DNA of 64,000 nucleotides from Glandiceps talaboti. Lineage: Eukaryota > Hemichordata > Enteropneusta > Spengelidae. This document shows, one piece after another, positions 17,653-28,689 of the stretch (positions are counted from its first letter, which is position 1; each line of letters starts with the position of its first letter). The notes under the pieces are model-generated. The model ran no database searches and was not told the origin of the DNA. It worked only from the letters and a program-made list of their open reading frames with translations. The position numbers and the translations under genes were made by a program. The stretch spans positions 16,364,746 through 16,428,745 of the forward strand of contig NC_135555.1 of assembly GCF_964340395.1 (NCBI RefSeq), given 5' to 3'.

Positions 17653-18769
17653 CCACGACCGGTCGTATGGTCGTGGCAAGTATTTATTTTCCCTGTGTTT
17701 TCTCCACGACCGGTCCTATGGTCGTGGCAAGTATTTATTTTCCCTTTGGTTTCCCCACGACCGGTCGTATGGTCGTGGCAAGTATTTTTTTCCAATGACT
17801 TTTCTCCACGACCGGTCGTATGGTCGTGGCATGTATTTTTTCACCATCTTTTCTCCACGACCGGTCGTATGGTCGTGGCATGTATTTTTTCACCATCTTT
17901 TCTCCACGACCGGTCGTATGGTCGTGGCATGTGTTTTTTCACCATCTTTTCTCCACGACCGGTCGTATGGTCGTGGCATGTATTTTTTCACCATCTTTTC
18001 TCCACGACCGGTCGTATGGTCGTGGCATGTATTTTTTCACCATCTTTTCTCCACGACCGGTCGTATGGTCGTGGCATGTGTTTTTTCACCATCTTTTCTC
18101 CACGACCGGTCGTATGGTCGTGGCATGTATTTTTTCACCATCTTTTCTCCACGACCGGTCGTATGGTCGTGGCATGTATTTTTTCACCATCTTTTCTCCA
18201 CGACCGGTCGTATGGTCGTGGCATGCATTTTTTCCAATGAATTTTCTCCACGACCGGTCGTATGGTCGTGGCATGTATTTTTTCACCATCTTTTCTCCAC
18301 GACCGGTCGTATGGTCGTGGCATGTGTTTTTTCACCATCTTTTCTCCACGACCGGTCGTATGGTCGTGGCATGTATTTTTTCACCATCTTTTCTCCACGA
18401 CCGGTCGTATGGTCGTGGCATGTATTTTTTCCAATGACTTTTCTCCACGACCGGTCGTATGGTCGTGGCATGTGTTTTTTCACCATCTTTTCTCCACGAC
18501 CGGTCGTATGGTCGTGGCATGTATTTTTTCACCATCTTTTCTCCACGACCGGTCGTATGGTCGTGGCATGTATTTTTTCCAATGACTTTTCTCCACGACC
18601 GGTCGTATGGTCGTGGCATGTGTTTTTTCACCATCTTTTCTCCACGACCGGTCGTATGGTCGTGGCATGTATTATTTCACCGTCTTTTCTCCACGACCGG
18701 TCGTATGGTCGTGGCATGTATTTTTTCCAATGACTTTTCTCCACGACCGGTCGTATGGTCGTGGCATCC
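17653..18769 (+). repeat. Left array: ~23 copies of a 49-51-bp palindromic repeat
   Basis: Each unit carries the perfect palindrome ACGACCGGTCGT within a larger hairpin closed by CCACGACC and GGTCGTGG, then a T-rich spacer in two flavours (TTTCACCATC or TTCCAATGAC). Copies are almost identical except the first three. The same ACGACCGGTCGT motif is part of the TIR. The array produces a meaningless 370-residue open frame because the palindrome reads through in several frames. Confidence 0.95.
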
Positions 18770-18779
18770 ATTTTGGGCC

Positions 18780-21475
18780 AATCGACGTAATATTGGCCCT
18801 AATTTTACATAAGTCATAAGTATGATTGAAGTTTAGGATGATCGAGAATAGCTGACAAGTGTATACGGACTTTGATCGATACTTGTACACCTTTGCCAAC
18901 ACCTTCGCCACCTCTTACTATAAGAAACGTAATTCATTTGTTTTAGTTCGCAAGAGGAAATGGGAACATGAACGATTTGTCCTATTGCAACGCTTACTAT
19001 TTCATGCACCATTTACATCGTCATTGGTATGCAAACTAAACTAGCAAAATTCATTCAAAGTTTAAAGCGTTTTATTAACTCTGCAAAACATTCTTTCAAC
19101 GGGAAATTGTATTTACCAGTCTTCGTGCTTTCTATAGAGTCTTCACGCTGTTTCTGTGGTTTCATTTGCCCGTTTCCGCATATCGACACTCAGTTACTTA
19201 AAACAGGCACTGCACAATGACCTTGACTGCTTTCACGTGTTTCAAATATCACGTGAAAAAATGTACAAATCTCTCCAAAAAAACTAAAACCATTGCTGAA
19301 TAATTAATTTTGACGATCGGTCTTTTCGTTTTCACCTCAATAAATGGACACAGGCTGTCGTCGAGACCTGAGTTGACCTCAAATGCGTGACATCGCACCG
19401 GTAATTTCCGGATTGTCGTTCGTGTAAGTTTCACGATATGTCGGGCCCACCCCAACATGACATGCAGCACGGCCTAGCTTTGAACCTTTTTGACAACTCC
19501 TTTTCCACATAAATTCTGTTAAAATCAATTAGGGTGACGACCATACAAGAGTCACATGACATGTCGTACACACAGTGTTGTTTATCTCTCTGCTGTTCGA
19601 TGTGTCCCAAGAGCGAACCCGTGTCGACTTTGGATTCAAAAAAATGTTACGTATAAATCCGAGAAATTTTAGGTACATGTTCATGTAAGTAATTTTAGTA
19701 ATGTAACAAGTAGAAAGTCCGAGCCCGGGCCGATTCCAGTTCGTCGAATACTACACGATCATTTCTGGTCGTGACAACTACCGCCAAAGGAAGTCTCTAT
19801 CAATTTGAGAAATTCGGCAAAAAGACTTCTTTTTAGGTGTTGATGAATCCATAATAAAATAAGGTTTTTATAGCAATCACATGGTTGTTTTTGTCACGCA
19901 TTTATTGCTGAACATTCCATTCAGGCGATGCCATCTTGTGCTGGATAATACTTCACGTACTCCAGTTGTGTTCCAAACCGAAGATGTCGGCCTACAAAGC
20001 ATGTAACTTGCAAAATTTAACCTGGAGGTCAAGATTCCAGTTCGCAGCTGTGGGTAATGGACATTGAACCGATTCAAGTTCAAGTTCGATTCGGTTTTAA
20101 GTCGGTTTTTCCTGTCCTAACTACGACAAGTTAAACCTGTTCCGAACCGATTTACTTTGAACCGAATCGACCCCCCCCCCCCCCCCCAGGTAGTTTCGAA
20201 CCGATTTAAGGGATTCGATTCGAATCGAAACAGGTTCAGAATTTAGGTCGGGACACAGGGTTACTATCTTGATGCCGAAAGGGGTGTTCTCAATAGGGGG
20301 GGGGGGGTTACATGTATTCTGATTAAATCTCATATCAACGAGTTCTGTGTTAAACGTGATGTCGAAAGTTTTTTCCGTCGTTTATGTCTTATCAGGAACA
20401 CCTTATTTTTAGTTCGTATAAAGGGATCTTACCTGATTTATATATAAACACTTTATTGATGATAATGTTGGTGCAGCTTCACTCAAACTTGCGGAATATG
20501 TAACTTCAATCCTGCTATTCAGTATACTTACATGTATGATATTCTGAACTATCAATTTCCTTGTCATCTTTCTTAGGATTGATGGTCATGATATAGCTAC
20601 ATCTGTTAATACTAAACCTACAGATTCACATTTATATTTGCAGTATGGTTCATCACATCCTAATAAATGTAAAGATTTCATTCTCTTTGTCTACGTCGTA
20701 TAATATTTGTAGTAGTGATTTGGATTTCAGGGATAGCCCTGCTAAATTTTTCCACGTACTTCCACCAACGTGTATCCAGTGTCGGTTACCAATGCGGCTT
20801 TAAAGGTGTCTTCTTTGTCTAGGAAGCTTGTATCAAATCACATGATCAGAAGATCAGAAGAGTATTAGGAACATAATAAGGACTTACGTTCTAATAGGAT
20901 AATTTCCTGACGCACCTTTAACAGCTTGGCGTGGTGATACCAATCTTAGAAATACGGTGGTCCGACACATAACAACATGGATTGGAAGTTAATGCTGGTT
21001 CATTTCCATGACATAGTACTCGATGTGGTATATGTCGTTTCATTATTAATACTATAATCGTGCATTTGGCCCTAAGAACAGCGTGGCTGTTACGACAGTA
21101 GCTTTACTTGTATTAGTACTACAGACCCTTTTCATCAAATTTCCATCCTATGAATTCATAATTTTTAAAAAAAACCATCCTGATAACATATTTCATTCCA
21201 TATTTCATATCTAAACTATTTATTCAAGTGCAATGTATGTATGTACTACAAATTTGGGCAAGCGCTGGTATATTTTGTTTGACGATTTAAACCCCTCCCC
21301 CCCCCATTCCACATACACGCACATAAAAAGTAAAATAATATGAAATAAAATAAAACGTGAGTTTTCACATAGATTTAATGTATCCAGGTACAACCCTAAC
21401 AGTTACACGTTCTCTAAGCCATCCTGCAGATCTGTCAATGTGTACTGTGCAAATTAATACACAATGAGCAATATT
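18780..21475. other. Core of nested transposon, no recognised gene
   Basis: About 2.7 kb without a convincing ORF, domain or splice pattern. Notable are a patch of repeated GAACCGATT/TCGGTTTT motifs around 20065-20240 with poly-C runs, and homopolymer G near 20300. It could be captured host sequence or a decayed transposase gene; I see no evidence to decide. Confidence 0.5.
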
Positions 21476-21945
21476 TTTAGATCGTCTAAATAGTGGATAC
21501 TAGTACTTTATAAAGTTTAGTATAAAATGTAGAACGATATTTAGATCGTTTAAATAGTGGATAGTTTATCAAGTTCAGATAACGATATTTAGATCGTCTA
21601 AATATAAAATGTAGAGCAATATTCAGATCGTATAAATAGTCGATAGTTTATAAAGTTTAGATAACGATATTTAGATCGTCTAATATAAAGTGTAGAGCAA
21701 TATTCAGATCGTATGAATAGTCGATAGTTTATCAAGTTTAGACGATATTTAGATGGTCTAAATGTAAAATGTAGAGCGATATTCAGATCGTATAAATAGT
21801 GGATACTTTATAAAAGTTTAGATAACGATATTTAGATCGTCTAATATAAAATGTAGAGCGATATTTAGATCGTATGAATAGTCGATAGTTTTCAGTATAA
21901 AGTTTAGATAACGATATTTAGATCGTCTAAATATAAAATGTACCA
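21476..21945. repeat. ~82-bp tandem repeat, about six copies
   Basis: Units contain ACGATATTTAGATCGTC, then TAAAATGTAGAGC, CAGATCGTAT and ATAGTTTATAAAG, spaced about 82 bp apart. GATATTTAGATC and ATTCAGATCGTAT give each unit short palindromes. The array abuts the right 49-bp array. Confidence 0.85.
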
Positions 21946-22516
21946 TACGACCGGTCGTGGAGAAAAGATGGTGAAAAAACACATGCCACGACCATACGAC
22001 CGGTCGTGGAGAAAAGTCATTGGAAAAAATACATGCCACGACCATACGACCGGTCGTGGAGAAAAGATGGTGAAAAAACACATGCCACGACCATACGACC
22101 GGTCGTGGAGAAAAGTCATTGGAAAAAATACATGCCACGACCATACGACCAGTCGTGGAGAAAAGTCATTGGAAAAAATACATGCCACGACCATACGACC
22201 GGTCGTGGAGAAAAGATGGTGAAAAAATACATGCCACGACCATACGACCGGTCGTGGAGAAAAGATGGTGAAAAAACACATGCCACGACCATACGACCGG
22301 TCGTGGAGAAAAGATGGTGAAAAAATACATGCCACGACCATACGACCGGTCGTGGAGAAAATTCATTGGAAAAAATACATGCCACGACCATACGACCGGT
22401 CGTGGAGAAAAGTCATTGGAAAAAATACATGCCACGACCATACGACCAGTCGTGGAGAAAAGACAGTGATAAAATACATATCACGAACAACATAAGCTTA
22501 CGACCGGTCGTGGAGA
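21946..22516 (-). repeat. Right array: ~12 copies of the 49-51-bp palindromic repeat, inverted
   Basis: Reverse complement of the left array with the same two spacer flavours. Two units have CCAGTCGT instead of CCGGTCGT, breaking the central palindrome. The last unit is spaced irregularly. Confidence 0.95.
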
Positions 22517-22692
22517 AGATAGAATAAATTTATTGTTTATTGTCCGAGGTCAAACGAACATCCGGGTATCTTACTGTAGCCCCTATTACTCGTATTAGTA
22601 TATGCTACTATTATCCACGACCGAAATTCGGTCGTACGACCGGTCGTGTAGCGTAGGCATTGAAAACAGTGGTTCATTTTGGGCCGCATATG

Positions 22693-22700
22693 TTTCACTG
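22693..22700. repeat. Right 8-bp TSD of nested transposon (TTTCACTG)
   Basis: Exact copy of 17278-17285. The transposase reading frame resumes at 22701. Confidence 0.9.
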
Positions 22701-23164
22701 AGTCCGATGTGGTCGTTCAACTTGATGCGTCACAAGACCGTTCGGTAAGTGTGCCTCTCTAGTTAGTATTATCAATGCTTATATAGTACATGTAATATAC
22801 CAAATTGCATCTTACTAATTGTATCTGCTGTATGAGTTCATAAGCTACGATTTCACATTTTGGTTTAAACTGTTCGTTTACTGAAACTGTATATTTTTTG
22901 CTGCTGTACACAAGTGAGAACATTTTTCAATAACAAAAATAAGAAACAAACAGGCTAAAATCATTTATGTATAAACTGACGATAAAAAACTACCTTGTAC
23001 GTTTAACATGTTTAATCGTGTATTTCTTTGGTCATATTTCTGTGTCCGACAAAAAAAATGTTTTACGATTTTCTCCAATGTTTGATTTTCCCACGCGACT
23101 TTGGATGTTGTAACAGGAAGTTTTGTGAAGCCGACGTTGTGGCGCCGTAATCATGCTAAGCGCA

Positions 23165-23183
23165 TAGACGTTCGGGCTTTCTT
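23165..23183 (+). promoter_or_regulatory. Internal copy of the terminal motif (site B)
   Basis: TAGACGTTCGGGCTTTCTT, identical to part of the left terminal module (from 16844), sits in transposase intron 1. It may be a transposase-binding site or a remnant of a terminal fragment. Confidence 0.5.
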
Positions 23184-23913
23184 ATAATAACAACAACAAC
23201 AACAATAATAATAAAAATACTACATATATAAATCATTCGCAACATACACAGCTAAACATTTGACTGCACGGAGCTCGCCATATCCCCGGGCCATATCATG
23301 ACTGTCAACATTCTGCGATGACAATTTTTAATGTGGTTATCAAACGTCTTCTCGCGAAATTGTAAGACATTGCTATCACAATATTAGATACATTGTATGT
23401 GTATTTCACACAGTGTTCTAGCTGTGCATGTAATTGACTAAGATACCTTTATATCCATTTTAGGTGAAAGGTGATGTTGAACAGATTCTATCTGAACCCG
23501 AAATTAATAAATTGCGAAGTGCAATAAATCAACAGACAGTTGCTGTTAATAATCTGGTAGACGTAATTGTTGGTTGTAATCAGCTTTACAACACAATAAC
23601 AGAAAGAATGGCAAACACTATTGGCATTGAATGTTCAATCCTATGTAAGAATAAACCGAAATCTGTATTTCGAAAAAATGAAAAGGAAGACCTTGAGGAG
23701 TTTGACTTCCAGACGGCCTATGGTGAACTGAACGTGAAAGCTCCCACTTTTAGTCAATTCTTAAGAGCAGCTCTGCCAGCAAGGAAAGCTGGCGAGACTG
23801 TCACCAGCATTTGTACAGCAGCAGCTATCTTACTGAATGGGAGGAATCAGAAAATGATTGCCTTGCAGACGATAATAGGAACAATCCTTAGGCGTGCACA
23901 TGCTGGCAGAATG

Positions 23914-25267
23914 GTAAATATTACTAATTTACGTTTCAGTTTTAAAATAGTATTGTTTTAAATGTTTAAAAGTGTAATTTCATGATATTCTTGTAATATT
24001 AATTTCCTATTACTGAAGATATACATTATTTAAAAGAAAGATTGTATTATATACTCACTACAGACAGACACCAGTCATGTCAATTGTGAATGTTTGAGTT
24101 GCTACATTCGTCAGGTCAAAGCGAAAGACATTTAAAAGAAAAACCTTTCGATATTTCATTGATTCATTTGGTACAACCTGGTCTTATAACTTTGCCAATG
24201 AGCTAATTATGTACTTTATAAATATGCAATTTTAAATCAAAACTCTTGAAGGTATATTGTGTTTACGAATATCGTACTATAAATTCTATAACACGTTCAT
24301 CATGGCTGCCGCCATGTGTAGTCATGGAGTTGTACATCGTGGTTGTCAGTCCATTTTAATAGTTTCGGTCGAAACATACGCAACATGGTGTACACATTCA
24401 TTCGACTTTCGTCGGCATTTGTTGACAGTATAAGGGTCAACATTATCAACGCACTGTTAGTTGCCGTACCGTAAGTTTATCGTTTCACATCACATACTTG
24501 CAGTCCAGTTGAGCTTGTGGCGAAGCCATTTATCCTACACGCTCGCTCTCCATGAAGACGTGTCTAACATCGTAACTTTTACTAATAATCAAAACTACTA
24601 GATTTGCCTCTCATTAACTTTTACCTGACATGAATGAAATACTGTAACCATGAGGTTTCTTGTTGATAATTGTTTATAAAGCAATGTAATTTGTACAATT
24701 ATCGGTAACGACAATTGATTCCAAAGATCAACGACTGGTGCAAATTTAAAGGTTAAATCGAGACATGTTTCGTTTATATGCTGAAGTTGTATTAATTTGA
24801 TATTCTGATGATTGCAACAAACTCCAGTACATGTTCTAGCCAAAGTAATTTCAAATGAATTATCAAGTGCATATAGCCTACAAGCTTGTGTTATTTATAA
24901 TCAAAATGAGGTGTAATGCGATGATTTTATATTGTTGTGTTTTTTAGTTCACCATATGCTGCCAGTGAACCTCAAAGCGTCATATTGAATTAATTGATAA
25001 TTTTTTTTTTAATTTTTTTTGTCCATACGATTAAATTTCAATTAAAAGCCACCTTATTTGCTAGAAGTTTGGAAGTCCAAACATGGCCATTGGAATATAA
25101 TAGTGTATCAGAAGTGTGTTGATTATTTGTATGCCAATCTAGATTGTTTTCAACATCATGTGGCCATTTACAAATAATAGGATTGGTTTAGCTATAATTA
25201 AAAAAAATCTTTGTAGTAATTTCCTTGTGTGATATCGATTATGTTTAGATTTATTTTGTTATTGTAG
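23914..25267 (+). other. Transposase intron 2
   Basis: A 1.35-kb GT-AG intron (ATG|GTAAAT ... TTGTAG|GCC), AT-rich, with no recognised feature. Confidence 0.6.
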
Positions 25268-28200
25268 GCCTTCAAAAGACTTAACAAACTGCACCTTACT
25301 GTATGTGATAAGTCCATTGCTTACAAGCAAGAAGAGCTTGGTGTTGACTTCAATAAAGAAGTGCATGCATGGAAAGGAGCTTTAGTATCTCATGAGAAAG
25401 AAAAGAGCAAACTGCAGAGAGAAATCAAGGTGCTCAATGATACTGTTGCAGAGAGTAGCTTTAAAGACAACCAATCATGTACCCGCATACCTGCATCAGA
25501 TTGTCAAAGTTCAAATTCCAATGTAACCATTAAAGAGAAATGCACTTTCTCAGGTAAATTTGGTAATACACCAGCAAATGTGAACACACTGCAAGCATTA
25601 CAAATGAAGCTGAGGGCAAAATCTCTCCTACAACAGAGCATCCCAGGCAGTGAGAAGGCAGTCCGTGATGATGTCAGCATCTTGAGACACACCAGTAGCC
25701 ATACCTCTCATGTTGTTGCTGACCCTATACAACATCTGAGACTACAGAAGCAGTCATCCCATCAGAAGTTGGAAAAGCTCATGAGTACCCCTCCTGCTGG
25801 TTTTCAAATTGTCGGTGACAATGTTGACATCAGAGAGAATGTCCGTCACATGACTGTTGACAATCAAAACCGTGACCATCACATGTTTCAGCTCATGGCT
25901 GTAAAGAATAGAATAGTGGCAGACATCACAACCGAACAAAGAGAGCAATATCCAGTATCAGAGACCCCGCTATCACAGATTCTCCCAACAGTGCAGGATA
26001 ATATGTCCTTACGGAATGAATTTGTTATCCTGGTTGGAAGAGTACTTACCAAGAGATTTAGTGCATTTAAAGATATGGTTGATGTCTTCCCAGAACATAT
26101 ACCTCATGCATATGAAAATGAAGCCCAGAAGAAATCTAAATATGTAAGTATTTCGTAAACATGTATACACTGTTATAATAAATCATTGCCCTTTAAAATA
26201 GTTCAATATACATACTAAATACATTGTAATGTTTTATTACCTATGAATGGCATAAGTTGATACTTTGCATGCTTCCTAGTCAGTGGTAGCTGAACCCAAG
26301 TAAAAAATTGTTGTAAATATTGACCTGGAATTTCTCTTTTCTAGGTGATGTTGGGAGTATTACAGAAAAATGAGCAATATGCCGAAGAAATGATACAGAT
26401 AGCCAAGTATGCTCACCAATTTGTTCCAGGTAAGTTGGACTTAATTTTTTCATAAAATTTATCAGTAACAATGTGTATATTTTTTGTCTCATAATCTTTC
26501 ACAGAGTTTGTGTTTTTGATTTCATCGACCCCCCCCCCCTCCCACACACACATATTTAAGGCAATTAAAAATAGATAGAACAGAACAATTTTGTTGTCAT
26601 ATTACACAGATTTATAGGACTGAATTGGACTTGGTCATCAGTTGTCTTTTAATGATGTGTTGTTTTCATTATTACTGATTACAATTAGAAATTATAACAT
26701 AGATTTATCCTCTCTAATATGACAATGCTGTTGGAATTTTGAAAACATTTCAGAAGGAAATGTGTGCTGTGGACTGGTATTGACATATCAACTCTCACTT
26801 TTCTTGATAGGCCATGATGATGAAAAAGAGGAACAAGTTCCACTCTGTAAAATACCATTCACGGGTGACCAGCTAACTGTTGAGCGTCTTCGTGAGGCGC
26901 TGGCTTCTGTGTGTGATGGGCGTACTGCTAATCAACGACTGGAAGGCTTGTATCCAAAGTTAGCTGACTGGCATGCCCTTGTGGCATTTTATCAGGTTTG
27001 TTATTTCTAATTTGATATCAAATCACCCATCATGATTGTCTTGAAGTGGTCTAATTGTGCACAGATTTTATTAACCTGGCAAAATAAACTGCACATCTTT
27101 AACATTTTCTTCTTTTTTAAAAATAACAGGTGTGCTGGCACAGGCTGTATTCTACACAATCAGCAAAGGACATTGGTACAATGCATCAAATACGAAATGC
27201 CATAAACAGAAGAAACGTGTCAAAAGATCCTGGTTCTAATGTTAATGCAACAAAAGACTACTTAGATTTATATACAGAGGCGCATATTGTAAGCGCATTA
27301 TTCCAATTTTTCAGCATTGATTCAGTCGATTCAAAGCCAACATCAAACATCAATTTGGATGATTTGCAAAGTGATGACAGAAAGAGTTGTTTGCTTGAAG
27401 TATTAGGTACATTTGTGGATCAGTTTAGTATGGATCAGGTCAGTGTTGTAGATAGTGTAGAAGATACTGATACACCATTATCTTGTCAGTATTGTGGCAA
27501 GATATATAAACGGGCAGTATTTTTAGCTAAGCATGAAAAGGAGAAACATGACCATAACTCTGAAGTAAGTGACCAACCCAATTCAGAATCTGATAGTGGT
27601 GATAGTCAGGATTACATATACAATTATGCATGTACTAGCTTGAGCATGGGCTTATTAGCTAAGAATTTTCAAGATGCAGTAAAGGAAGGGGATGGAGAGA
27701 GGGTTATCAGGCTTTACAAGTTCCTCATGTTACACTATAAGGCTGATGGCAGGCATAAATATGCCTTAGAATCTCTTTACCTTTTAGTGCAAATTGCATC
27801 TCTCCTGCCACCAAAGGAGGCCCACCTCCTTAAGTGGGAAAGATTTGTGAATGTCAGAGGGGGGAAAGGTAAAAACATATCGCTTGATTTACATCTGGAA
27901 CATCAAAATAAATATTTCAAAGAAGATGCTAAGAGCTTCGGTGGCAAACTCTCAGAGCGTGCAGTAAACAGGGCCAGTAGGGCAGTACAATCAACTGAAA
28001 AAATTCTACAGAATGTTGATGCACAAACTGGTGTAAAGAGGTCGAGTGGAAAACACATGAGTGCATCGTGTGAGAAAGATTTCAATATTATTGTAGATCA
28101 TTTACATAACAATGGTCAGGTATTTAAGTTCACCAAAGGTCGTTCCCATTGTGCATTTCCAAAATTCCAGAGAAATCCCTTTAGTGGACAGAGTGTGACA

Positions 28201-28495
28201 AAAGTTAGAAAGTGGATTTCAAGACACTTGGAGAAATTTGACAAATGAAAAAAAAAAAAAGATTTAAATCAGAATATTGCTATGAGTAATGTATTGGTAT
28301 GTTTTAAGTATTCATTTCATTGAATATATGAGCTACAGTTTTTTACAAATGTTACGTCTTTGCAAAGTAATTAAATTGTATATATCTTGTATGGGAACCA
28401 ACTATTTCATTGTGAGCATGTTGTATGATTAATGTGACTGTTTCCACTGTTAAACGTTTGGCATACATGGGGCATACAGACATGCATATCTACAT

Positions 28496-28622
28496 TCACA
28501 CATACACACACACTCACCCACAAACATACATACATACATACATACATACATACATTTATACATACATACATACATACATACACACACATACATACCATAC
28601 ATACATACATACATACATACAT
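28496..28622. repeat. (ACAT)n/(CA)n microsatellite between convergent genes
   Basis: Interrupted ACAT and ACAC tract between the transposase stop (28248) and the helicase stop (28690). Confidence 0.9.
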
Positions 28623-28660
28623 AGTATTAAGATGTGTTGAGATATTAACAATATGTACAT

Positions 28661-28666
28661 TTTATT
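28661..28666 (-). promoter_or_regulatory. Polyadenylation signal of the helicase gene (AATAAA)
   Basis: AATAAA on the minus strand, about 25 bp past the helicase stop. A plus-strand AATAAA at 28675-28680 could serve the convergent transposase transcript, in which case the 3' ends would overlap. Confidence 0.5.
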
Positions 28667-28689
28667 CAACATTTAATAAATAGTTGGGG

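Larger units (their letters stand above)
17286..22692. mobile_element. Nested 5.4-kb non-autonomous foldback-type DNA transposon
   Basis: TIRs of about 140 bp (17286-17425 and 22555-22692) start GATACCCGGCCC and CATATGCGGCCC and stay nearly identical through ATAATAGTAGCATATAC to CCCGGATGTTCG. The exact 8-bp TSD is TTTCACTG. Inside the TIRs lie inverted arrays of a 49-bp palindromic repeat, then an ~82-bp repeat on the right. The core at 18780-21475 has only short unconvincing ORFs and no recognised transposase, so the element is probably mobilised in trans. An 8-bp TSD is shared by the hAT, P and Merlin superfamilies; the end sequence does not let me choose. Its architecture of inverted arms built from short tandem repeats resembles foldback (FB) elements. 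Confidence 0.85.
17144..28248 (+). pseudogene. DUF6589 (AcademH) transposase, exon 1 split by a nested transposon
   Basis: Exons: 17144-17285 plus 22701-22744 (exon 1, interrupted), 23464-23913, 25268-26143, 26345-26429, 26811-26995 and 27130-28248 (TGA). All introns are GT-AG and phases agree throughout, giving about 966 residues when the insert is disregarded. Motifs: GDQLTVERLREAL (GDQ at 551-553, the typical DUF6589 catalytic-Asp context), WHALVAFYQVCWHRLY, a conserved NATKDYLDLYTEAHIVSAL stretch, a C2H2 finger (C713, C716, H729, H734), and GRHKYALESLYLL near 800, where the catalytic Glu is expected. The RNase-H-fold DDE assignment is from family knowledge. The protein would cut and join the transposon ends in the nucleus. 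Exon 1 runs into a stop inside the insert at 17383, so this copy should not make full-length protein. A Lys/Glu-rich, coiled-coil-like segment occupies exon 3. Confidence 0.75.

Noticed and set aside
17621-18733. 370-residue open reading frame with HDRSYGRGMYFF repeats
   Set aside because: It is the translation of the 49-bp palindromic array. Comparable frames exist on both strands and in the mirror array at 21.9-22.4 kb. No start context or splice support.
17653-18769. Regular palindromic repeats with spacers, superficially CRISPR-like
   Set aside because: The spacers are themselves repeated (two flavours), there are no cas genes, the host is eukaryotic, and the array lies inside TIRs.
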